From Parvularculaceae bacterium (GTDB lineage Bacteria > Pseudomonadota > Alphaproteobacteria > Caulobacterales > Parvularculaceae), in NCBI GenBank assembly GCA_004213235.1, contig SHAI01000171.1:1-5196 (forward strand): DNA of 5,196 bases, in the 5' to 3' direction. Position 1 is the stretch's first letter; the number at the start of each line of letters is the position of its first letter. Position numbers and translations under genes: made by a program. Shown in pieces: positions 1-5,196 of the stretch. Under the pieces are notes generated by a model. It was not told the origin of the DNA and ran no database searches. It saw only the letters and a list, made by a program, of their open reading frames with translations.

Positions 1-561
1 GATTGCAGCATCGACAACGGCACCCTGCCCTGTTTGTCTAGCGCGCATCACACCCGCGAGGATACCAATTGCCAGATAAAGTGCGCCGCCGCCAATATCA
101 CCGACCATGGTCGGCGGCACCGTTGGCGGGCTCCCCGCCTGACTGGCATACCAAGCAGCACCCGCGGTGGAGACATAGTTCACATCATGCCCCGCGACCG
201 AGGAGAGCGGACCTGTCTGCCCCCAGCCCGTCAACCGTCCGTATACTAAACGTGGGTTAGCCGCTTGCAACACATCAGGGCCCAATCCAAGACGCTCCAT
301 GACACCCGGACGTAATCCCTCAATAATAGCGTCTGCACCCGCTGCGATCTTTATGGCCGCGCCAATGTGGGTCTGTTTTTTCAAATCCAGAACGATTGAC
401 TTTTTACCGCGATTAAATATCGCCGCCTTGCCGCCAGGACCACCTGCCCGCGAGATCAGCGTCACCTCCGCGCCGAGGTCCGCCAGCGTCATCCCACAAA
501 AAGGTCCTGGCCCCAATCCTTCGAATTCAACAATTTTTAAGCCGCTGAGAACGCTTGCCAA
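1..561 (-). CDS. Alpha-methylacyl-CoA racemase-like CaiB/BaiF CoA transferase family protein (N-terminal part, runs off the window)
   Basis: Members of this subgroup interconvert the (2R) and (2S) forms of 2-methylacyl-CoA thioesters by proton abstraction, allowing beta-oxidation of branched-chain or sterol-derived acyl-CoAs in the cytoplasm. The 187 visible residues read without interruption. Typical family features are GLGPGPFCGMTLADLGAE near residues 15-32, NRGKKSIVLDLK at 50-61, EGLRPGVMERLGLGP at 81-95, GRLTGWGQTGP at 108-118, AGHDVNY at 123-129 and VGDIGGG at 153-159. His125 and Asp155 match the catalytic His126/Asp156 pair known from the Mycobacterium tuberculosis racemase MCR. The third catalytic residue, a Glu, would lie beyond the edge. 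I chose the TTG start at 559-561 because GGAGAG lies five bases upstream and the family N-terminus (SGLKIVEFEGLGPGP) follows at once; no in-frame ATG fits better. The PAS gene ends 129 bases upstream on the same strand. Racemase rather than another CoA transferase is likely from the GWGQ and AGHD motifs. Confidence 0.93.
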   Translation of the reverse strand, partial: MASVLSGLKIVEFEGLGPGPFCGMTLADLGAEVTLISRAGGPGGKAAIFNRGKKSIVLDLKKQTHIGAAIKIAAGADAIIEGLRPGVMERLGLGPDVLQAANPRLVYGRLTGWGQTGPLSSVAGHDVNYVSTAGAAWYASQAGSPPTVPPTMVGDIGGGALYLAIGILAGVMRARQTGQGAVVDAAI

Positions 562-566
562 TTGGT

Positions 567-572
567 CTCTCC
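567..572 (-). promoter_or_regulatory. Ribosome binding site that decides the TTG start of the racemase gene
   Basis: The minus strand reads GGAGAG, then five bases (ACCAA), then TTG. This is the only good Shine-Dalgarno match near the conserved N-terminus and supports TTG over any internal ATG. The rest of the gap to the PAS gene (573-690) holds no gene and no clear promoter. Confidence 0.7.
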
Positions 573-690
573 ATTGATCACCCAAATGTAAACCTGCCGT
601 TCCGCAGCAGCGCTTTCAAGGCAGAAACACAGCTCGTTGGATCCGCTGAAAAATCGGAACATGTTTTGGAATGACCAGCCAGTTTGGCGC

Positions 691-1878
691 TTAAACCGCC
701 AACGCACGATTGCCCGATGGCATGAGCTCAGCACTGACAAGGCTACCAGCAAACACAAAGCCTTCCACCCCTTGCTGATACATCAGGTTGGTCAGACGAC
801 CGCTCAAAATACGGCTATTTCCATCGCCAGCAATAAAGCTGATTGAGGGTATTGTCTGTGCTTCACCGAACATGGCAAGGGCCCTCGCCCCGGCTTGGCG
901 AAACGCATCCAGATCATTCTTGTGGATCATATCGCGGGTGCGCTTGCCGATAAACGCTTGAGGCGGCCCACCCAACACCGCCTGCGATGCGGGGCTTGCG
1001 TATAGAACCCGCCCATCCGGTGAGAAGATGAGCGTCAATTCATTGGACGCCTCTACGATCGATCGAAAGCGTTGCTCGGACTCATTTGCATGGTCCAGCT
1101 TGTCGAGCATCAACCGCTCATTCACCTCTTGCTGCATACGGATTTTTATAGCTTTAGAGGTTGTCCGCTCAACGACATATGCCAGACAAAGCACAAGAAA
1201 CCCAAAAAACATCACCAGAAGCGCTATTGCGCTGCCGTCATCGGCTATGAACAAATATGACAGACCTACCGCCGAGAAAAGTGGAATATTTGCCGCCATG
1301 ACGGCGCGGAACGACGAGCTTAAAGCAGCGAATGATACCGCTGAGACAATTGCGATCAAGAAAGGGTAAAATATGCCCAGGAAAACTCCCGACATCGCAA
1401 ATAGCGGCGCAACGCTCCCCCAAAGGACCCCATGCACCGCGATCAAGGGGATATATCTGTTTACAAACCTTTGCAGCTCTAACGGGTTTTTACCGAACGA
1501 CGAAGAACGTCGCCAAAGCAAGGCACGCGCAAACACCAACACCAATGATGCAACCGACCAGGTACTTATCATTGTGAGGTCAATTCGAGATGCACCAACA
1601 CCATACGTAATGATGATAAGAACTATACTGATGATAATTTCTACTGGTGCCCCATCACGTAACAGCGCATTGCGCTGCGCGTTCAGCTTTTGCCCATTTC
1701 TGTTACAGGAAGTCGACATTCTTCCAGTATTCCCGAACCATGTGCCATATTGGGATTGCTCGACCCTGGGATACCCATTTCGCAAACACTCTTCATCGGA
1801 ATGAGCTTTGGAAAACTCACCCGCGCCTGCGTTAGCACCTCTAATCATGCCTCCCTGATGGCTCGTCTTTTCGCTCAT
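691..1878 (-). CDS. Membrane-anchored PAS-domain protein without an output domain
   Basis: This is a probable signal sensor in the cytoplasmic membrane, 395 residues from the ATG at 1878. The first 78 residues are hydrophilic and rich in Ser, Gly and Asn. Six hydrophobic segments follow at roughly residues 80-96, 101-120, 142-164, 165-186, 190-210 and 216-236, then a charged helical linker at about 237-270. A PAS fold spans about 271-382 (FRSIVEASNE, SPDGRVLYASPAS, HKNDLDAF and a final EGFVFAGSL strand). The stop comes 13 residues after the PAS domain, with no GGDEF, EAL, kinase or HAMP domain. The layout of a multi-helix sensor, linker and PAS resembles the N-terminal half of many diguanylate cyclases or histidine kinases, so this may be a shortened relative or may act through a partner. 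GGAGAG just upstream supports the ATG at 1878; a TTG six codons earlier and an ATG at 1719 are alternatives. It is divergent from the aminotransferase gene. The ligand is unknown. Confidence 0.8.
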   Translation of the reverse strand: MSEKTSHQGGMIRGANAGAGEFSKAHSDEECLRNGYPRVEQSQYGTWFGNTGRMSTSCNRNGQKLNAQRNALLRDGAPVEIIISIVLIIITYGVGASRIDLTMISTWSVASLVLVFARALLWRRSSSFGKNPLELQRFVNRYIPLIAVHGVLWGSVAPLFAMSGVFLGIFYPFLIAIVSAVSFAALSSSFRAVMAANIPLFSAVGLSYLFIADDGSAIALLVMFFGFLVLCLAYVVERTTSKAIKIRMQQEVNERLMLDKLDHANESEQRFRSIVEASNELTLIFSPDGRVLYASPASQAVLGGPPQAFIGKRTRDMIHKNDLDAFRQAGARALAMFGEAQTIPSISFIAGDGNSRILSGRLTNLMYQQGVEGFVFAGSLVSAELMPSGNRALAV

Positions 1879-1881
1879 GTA

Positions 1882-1887
1882 CTCTCC
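1882..1887 (-). promoter_or_regulatory. Ribosome binding site for the PAS protein
   Basis: The minus strand reads GGAGAG, TAC, ATG, so the GGAG core sits five bases from the ATG at 1876-1878. This favours that ATG over the in-frame TTG at 1894-1896, which has the motif inside its coding part. The same hexamer precedes the racemase gene. Confidence 0.65.
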
Positions 1888-1987
1888 AGCGGACAACTAA
1901 CAAGGACACATAAAAGCACAACGACGCCATTGATGGTATATGACGAACACAAATAAATTTGGCCAGATCGGGTGATTCTCAACGCTA

Positions 1988-2007
1988 TTATGAAGAATTT
2001 TTCATAA
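1988..2007. repeat. Imperfect 20-bp inverted repeat in the AT-rich intergenic core
   Basis: TTATGAAGAATTTTTCATAA pairs with itself at nine of ten positions; the exception (1995/2000) becomes a G-U wobble in plus-strand RNA, leaving a four-base AATT loop. Six T residues follow at 2009-2014. It could be a regulator-binding dyad for either divergent gene or a weak plus-strand terminator. No plus-strand gene lies close upstream in the window, so an operator seems the better guess. Confidence 0.4.
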
Positions 2008-2157
2008 ATTTTTTATATATTTACGGGCCATTCCCTGTCGATGAGCTTGAAGTTTTTTTTGGCGTCACACGATTGATATTGCGCGAAAAAATGCGACACT
2101 GATCGTGCGTTATAGTGAAGAACGCATTTACCATCGCCACCGGTCAGAAAATACAAT

Positions 2158-2169
2158 TGTCAATTGACA
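2158..2169. promoter_or_regulatory. Perfect 12-bp palindrome, candidate operator upstream of the aminotransferase
   Basis: TGTCAATTGACA equals its own reverse complement. It lies 48 bases before the aminotransferase ATG, and its right half is the consensus -35 hexamer TTGACA (2164-2169). The TGT...ACA outline is common among operators of bacterial dimeric regulators. No matching -10 box is found 16-18 bases downstream, so the promoter role is unproven and the palindrome itself is the stronger signal. Confidence 0.4.
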
Positions 2170-2217
2170 TTGCGTACTTTCAACTCTCCCAATTTATCGT
2201 TATACGAATGTTTGATT

Positions 2218-3438
2218 ATGACTTCTCGGTTCGATCTATCCCTCGCAACAATTTTAAACGACATAACTGCTTCACCCACGATGGCCATGACCCAGGCGGC
2301 TCGAGACCTAAAAAGAGCCGGTAGGGACGTTATTTCACTCAGCGCAGGCGAGCCCGACTTTGAAACGCCAGAACATATTCGCGCCGCGGGCATATCTGCA
2401 ATCAATGCCGGATATACCAGGTATACGCCCGTAGATGGTCTGCCGGCGTTGAAAAGCGCCATCTCACGCCGGTTCATGGCCGATCACGGCCTCGCCTATA
2501 AGGAAAATGAGATCACCATTGCCCCTGGCGGCAAGGCGATTATCTATAACGCCTTTCGAGCGACCCTTAATCCTGGCGACGAAGTGATCATTCCCACGCC
2601 TTATTGGGTATCATACCCTGACATTGTGCGTTTGTGTGGGGGCACGCCAGTCATCCCCCAAACGAACGCTGACGCGCGGTTTTTGTTATCAGCGGAAAAA
2701 CTTGATGCCGCAATCACACCAGCAACAAAATGGTTGGTTCTAAACTCGCCATGCAATCCGACGGGGGAGATGTATACGGAAGAAAATCTGAGAGCCCTCG
2801 CCACAGTTCTCCAACAACATCCAAACGTCATGGTTTTAACCGATGACATCTATGAAAAGATCACATTTGATGGACGCATTTCTAAAACTATTGCCGGCGT
2901 CGCAGGAGAAATGAAGGAACGGACACTGACGATGAATGGCGTCTCAAAAGCATATGCGATGACGGGCTGGCGGATAGGATATGCGGGTGGCCCAGCACCA
3001 TTGGTCAAGGCGATGGCAAAAATAATGATGCAATCAACATCCAACCCATGCACGATCAGCCAATACGCGACGATTGCAGCCCTTGATGGTGATCATTCAT
3101 TTTTGACGGGGTGGAACAAAATATACAGTAAGCGGCGGGATTTCGTGGTACAAAGTTTAAACGCATCGCCGCTCTTGCATTGCGCGACGCCGAGCGGCGC
3201 ATTTTACGTTTTCTTCGATTGCCGCGGTGCCCTTGGAAAAACTTCGCTGTCCGGTACTTACCTCGCGTCGGATATCGAATTTGCAACTTCGCTCCTAAAC
3301 GAAGCACTTGTCGCTATCGTTCCAGGGTCAGCTTTTGGCGCACCGGGCTTTTGCCGGCTTTCCTATGCAGCATCTGATGAACTGCTTTCTCAAGCGTGTG
3401 AGCGTATTCTGGCCTTTTGCGACAGTCTTTCAGGCTAA
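2218..3438 (+). CDS. Pyridoxal-phosphate aspartate aminotransferase (fold type I, class Ib)
   Basis: A cytoplasmic homodimeric enzyme that transfers the amino group between aspartate (or glutamate, possibly aromatic amino acids) and 2-oxoacids. The 406 residues match the usual family length. Visible landmarks are SAGEPDF (42-48), YTPVDG (69-74), PYWVSYPD (128-135), NSPCNPTG (176-183) with Asn180, DDIY (209-212) with the cofactor-binding Asp209 and Tyr212, SKAYAMTGWRIGY (243-255) with Schiff-base Lys244 and Arg252, and the carboxylate-binding Arg380 in FCRLSYA. Lys106 in GGK matches the lysine that in Thermus aspartate aminotransferase favours acidic substrates, which supports aspartate over purely aromatic use. 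All key residues are present, so it should be active; such genes are often named aspC or aatA. The ATG at 2218 gives the normal N-terminus (SRFDLSLATILNDITASPT); an 18-codon TTG extension at 2164 looks spurious. No Shine-Dalgarno sequence precedes any candidate start. It converges on the ELM1-family gene. Confidence 0.95.
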   Translation: MTSRFDLSLATILNDITASPTMAMTQAARDLKRAGRDVISLSAGEPDFETPEHIRAAGISAINAGYTRYTPVDGLPALKSAISRRFMADHGLAYKENEITIAPGGKAIIYNAFRATLNPGDEVIIPTPYWVSYPDIVRLCGGTPVIPQTNADARFLLSAEKLDAAITPATKWLVLNSPCNPTGEMYTEENLRALATVLQQHPNVMVLTDDIYEKITFDGRISKTIAGVAGEMKERTLTMNGVSKAYAMTGWRIGYAGGPAPLVKAMAKIMMQSTSNPCTISQYATIAALDGDHSFLTGWNKIYSKRRDFVVQSLNASPLLHCATPSGAFYVFFDCRGALGKTSLSGTYLASDIEFATSLLNEALVAIVPGSAFGAPGFCRLSYAASDELLSQACERILAFCDSLSG

Positions 3439-3489
3439 AGCGTCATTTCTGCATAAATCGACTGTTACGTTCGACACAGTGATTTCACG

Positions 3490-3524
3490 AAAAAGGCCGG
3501 ACTTTATATTCCTAAAGCCCGGCC
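3490..3524 (-). terminator. Rho-independent terminator for minus-strand transcripts
   Basis: The minus strand carries a 12-bp stem (GGCCGGGCTTTA against TAAAGTCCGGCC) around a six-base loop, followed directly by five T residues (forward A tract at 3490-3494). In minus-strand RNA the only irregular pair is a G-U wobble; in plus-strand RNA it becomes an A-C mismatch and no U tract follows. It therefore best ends transcripts of the ELM1-family gene, whose stop lies 132 bases upstream, and may only partly stop the convergent aminotransferase transcript. Confidence 0.82.
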
Positions 3525-3656
3525 AGGATGTCGAGCAACTCAGAGGGCGTCAAAACTACTCGAATATCTCTCCCACCGATAACTTAAGAGCTGTATAACA
3601 CAGTTTCCAGCTGGCTCGCCGTGCCGCAGGAACGCTTTATCGCAAAAATGACCAGA

Positions 3657-4673
3657 TTAAACTGACACAATGTTAGGAGCCGCTTGCCAGCGTGAAACCA
3701 CTTCGCGGGCCGCTTTTTGCGTTTCGGTCAAGCCAGACGCCGGCACGATTTTCGGTAGTTTGCCATTTTCAAAACGCAATGGCCGCGCAACGCCCATATC
3801 ACGCAATTTGCCATGGAAGCGTTCGAACTTACGCGCCCGAGCTCCCCTGGATGGCAGATCCGCTACGTAAGTCGGCAGCCCAGCCCCCACCGCTTCACTC
3901 GCCATATTCACGCTGTCCTTCGTCACAATTGCAATATCAGCAATCCCTAATACAGCCGGATACGGATTTTCCATATCTTTGTCATTGGCGGGATCGTAGA
4001 TGCGTATTTCACTTCCTTGTAGGTGCGTGGACAGAATATCAACTGCGCCCTGCGGCGTTCGCCGCGATAATGTAATCAATAGCGTGAAGCCTGCCTTTGA
4101 TAGCAAGTTAAGTTGACCAGCCAAAGCAACGAGCTCCGCAGTGCCAAACTGGTAAGCACTATTTGGCCCACCAATCATTACCGCCGCGGCGGGCGAAGGA
4201 ATATCAGAAAAACGCTTCGATAAAACATCTGAACGATGCTTGATAAACGCCTTGCTCACACGATTCGTCGCGCCCAGAATATTGTAGACATTTTTTGCAG
4301 TCAATTCATCATGGTACGGCGCAATTACTAAGTCGAAATGCGATAAAGACACCTTAGGGCTTTGCAGCTGAACTCTAAATGGTGCCGGCGACAGACGCGA
4401 CGCAGCAAGGGTCAAGGGAACAGATTGCCGCCCGCACGCCACCCACAGATCTGGCGGCGGATGCTGCTTTAACAATCGACGCAGGGGCGCAACGCCTGCG
4501 GCCGCGGACGGCACCACCGATGATGGCAGCAAGCGCCATGGCATAGCCAATGACACTTTATGCACCAGGACGTTTATCGGCGTAAGCTCGTTGATGGCCT
4601 CCGCCAGGCCAAGCGCCTGGTTTTCTATTCCAGCGCGACCGTCAGTGATGACCCAGCAGGTTTTAGGGGCCAT
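3657..4673 (-). CDS. Mitochondrial fission ELM1-like family protein (DUF1022)
   Basis: This is a full-length member (338 residues) of the family named after plant ELM1, which recruits a dynamin-related protein to mitochondria. Bacteria have no such process, so the bacterial role is unknown; the two-lobed pattern recalls GT-B glycosyltransferases, which is inference. Motifs seen are WVITDGRAGIENQALGLAEA (7-26), ACGRQSVPL (79-87), VQLQSPK (101-107), DLVIAPYHDEL (114-124), NILGATNRVS (131-140), MIGGPNSAYQF (166-176), LLITLSRRTP (198-207), NPYPAVLGIADIAIVTKDSV (236-255) followed by MASEAVGAGLPTYV (257-270), and KFERFHGKLRDMGVARP (282-298). There is no signal peptide or clear membrane helix. The ATG at 4673 is supported by GAGGGG eight bases upstream. 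The PilZ-like gene ends 130 bases upstream on the same strand, and a terminator follows at 3490-3524. Family assignment is strong; function is not known. Confidence 0.9.
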   Translation of the reverse strand: MAPKTCWVITDGRAGIENQALGLAEAINELTPINVLVHKVSLAMPWRLLPSSVVPSAAAGVAPLRRLLKQHPPPDLWVACGRQSVPLTLAASRLSPAPFRVQLQSPKVSLSHFDLVIAPYHDELTAKNVYNILGATNRVSKAFIKHRSDVLSKRFSDIPSPAAAVMIGGPNSAYQFGTAELVALAGQLNLLSKAGFTLLITLSRRTPQGAVDILSTHLQGSEIRIYDPANDKDMENPYPAVLGIADIAIVTKDSVNMASEAVGAGLPTYVADLPSRGARARKFERFHGKLRDMGVARPLRFENGKLPKIVPASGLTETQKAAREVVSRWQAAPNIVSV

Positions 4674-4681
4674 AATATTGT

Positions 4682-4687
4682 CCCCTC
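4682..4687 (-). promoter_or_regulatory. Ribosome binding site for the ELM1-family gene
   Basis: The minus strand reads GAGGGG, eight bases (ACAATATT), then ATG. It fixes the start at 4673. A second ATG overlaps the motif in another frame (AATGAGGGG), but its frame does not encode the family protein. Confidence 0.65.
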
Positions 4688-4803
4688 ATTTTTCCAATTT
4701 CATAGGGTTTTCTGAGAAACTTGAGAGCCAGGGAAAACACATTCCCCTACCGACAACATAGGCGGTTTTGGTCTAAACTGAAACCGGTCCTTTGGGGTGG
4801 CGA

Positions 4804-5193
4804 TTATTCGAAAATTAAGCCGATAATATTATCAGATTGCCAAACCACCTGCACGCGGCGGTCGAATTCGAGGGTCGGCACACGGAGCCGGAAACTCGCT
4901 GGTGGCTGGCGTTCCTCGGTAAGCTCTATGCGCATCCCTGCATCACTGAAATTATGAATGATGCAGCTAATGTTTCGTTCCGGCGCGAGAACAATCTCGC
5001 CGATCCGGTGCGTTTTCTTCCGGGACGCGCGCGCTTGCCCATCGACCGGACGAAATTTTTTGTCTGCGCTAATTTTGGATAGACCTCTGAGGCGCTCCGA
5101 AAGTATACGCTGTTCCAAAGGGTCGGCCGTGATCGCCTTTGCTGTGCCGGATCCAATTCTCATGAGCTTTGACATGTTCAACGCCAACTTCAT
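4804..5193 (-). CDS. Small PilZ-domain-like protein with a degenerate c-di-GMP motif
   Basis: PilZ domains are c-di-GMP-binding modules that control motility, polysaccharide export or enzymes. This protein has 129 residues: a charged N-terminal part (1-55) without a recognised domain, then a PilZ-like beta-barrel at about 56-129. The second binding motif NxSxxG is intact (N81, S83, G86 in HNFSDAGMRIEL), and the end VQVVWQSDNIIGLIF fits the usual last strands. The first motif RxxxR is only approximate: residues 58-63 are RKKTHR, giving KxxxR (K59/R63) or RxxxxR. Binding may be weakened or lost. There are no membrane segments. The ATG at 5193 is the furthest upstream start possible, since the codon before it (5194-5196) is an in-frame TAA; Met7 (5175) and Met11 (5163) are alternatives, and the ribosome site for 5193 is outside the window. 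The ELM1-family gene follows 130 bases downstream, so co-transcription is possible but not shown. Confidence 0.75.
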   Translation of the reverse strand: MKLALNMSKLMRIGSGTAKAITADPLEQRILSERLRGLSKISADKKFRPVDGQARASRKKTHRIGEIVLAPERNISCIIHNFSDAGMRIELTEERQPPASFRLRVPTLEFDRRVQVVWQSDNIIGLIFE

Positions 5194-5196
5194 TTA

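Larger units (their letters stand above)
1879..2217. other. Divergent intergenic region between the PAS and aminotransferase genes
   Basis: These 339 bases separate two divergently transcribed genes and should hold both promoters. I see no convincing coding sequence. An AT-rich core at about 1985-2022 contains an imperfect 20-bp dyad, and a perfect 12-bp palindrome lies at 2158-2169. TATAGT at 2111-2116 and TATACG at 2201-2206 resemble plus-strand -10 boxes but lack good -35 partners at normal spacing. On the minus strand no promoter stands out. Confidence 0.6.

Noticed and set aside
34..577. Plus-strand open frames over the left end
   Set aside because: They are antisense shadows of the racemase-like gene, whose minus-strand reading has strong family motifs.
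684..702. Inverted repeat TTGGCG/CGCCAA spanning the stop codon of the PAS gene, as a terminator
   Set aside because: The stem has only six pairs, a seven-base loop and no T tract on either strand.
537..758. Minus-strand open frame overlapping the end of the PAS gene, considered as a frameshifted continuation
   Set aside because: Its translation shows no GGDEF, kinase or PAS-like motif and it overlaps the racemase start; it reads as a chance frame.
2111..2116. TATAGT as the aminotransferase -10 box
   Set aside because: No acceptable -35 hexamer lies 15-19 bases upstream; the region there is A-rich.
2164..2217. An 18-codon N-terminal extension of the aminotransferase from a TTG start
   Set aside because: The extra residues do not resemble the family N-terminus, there is no ribosome site, and the TTG lies inside the palindrome.
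4763..4786. Imperfect 24-bp palindrome (CGGTTT...AAACCG) between the PilZ-like and ELM1-family genes, as a terminator of the PilZ-like gene
   Set aside because: On the minus strand two central pairs mismatch (they are G-U only in plus-strand RNA) and no T tract follows. It could be a binding site, but nothing else supports that.
691..5193. A c-di-GMP signalling cluster linking the PAS protein and the PilZ-like protein
   Set aside because: They are separated by an aminotransferase and an ELM1-family gene, lie in different transcription units, and neither carries a c-di-GMP synthesis or breakdown domain.

Overview
The window looks like chromosomal DNA from a mid-GC alphaproteobacterium. The lineage evidence is indirect: a bacterial ELM1-type (DUF1022) protein, a PilZ protein of alphaproteobacterial style, an alpha-methylacyl-CoA racemase-like CoA transferase and a class Ib aspartate aminotransferase. 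A marine or SAR116/Rhodospirillales-like source would fit, but that is a guess. I see no rRNA, tRNA, CRISPR array, insertion sequence or phage gene.

Layout, left to right. (1) 1-561, minus strand: N-terminal 187 residues of a CaiB/BaiF-family alpha-methylacyl-CoA racemase, cut by the window edge and read from a TTG start. (2) 691-1878, minus strand: a six-helix membrane protein ending in a PAS domain, with no output domain. (3) 1879-2217: a divergent intergenic region carrying two dyad-symmetric elements. (4) 2218-3438, plus strand: a complete pyridoxal-phosphate aspartate-type aminotransferase. (5) 3439-3656: a convergent intergenic region with a rho-independent terminator that is well formed only on the minus strand. 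(6) 3657-4673, minus strand: an ELM1-family protein of unknown bacterial function. (7) 4804-5193, minus strand: a small PilZ-like protein with a degenerate c-di-GMP-binding motif.

The genes do not form an obvious pathway. The racemase suggests branched-chain acyl-CoA or sterol-side-chain catabolism and the aminotransferase amino-acid metabolism. The PAS membrane protein and the PilZ protein belong to families common in c-di-GMP signalling, but they lie about 3 kb apart with two unrelated genes between them, so any link is speculative. I found no convincing new multi-gene system. The points most worth a second look are the output-less membrane PAS protein, the perfect 12-bp palindrome upstream of the aminotransferase, and that gene's lack of a Shine-Dalgarno sequence.
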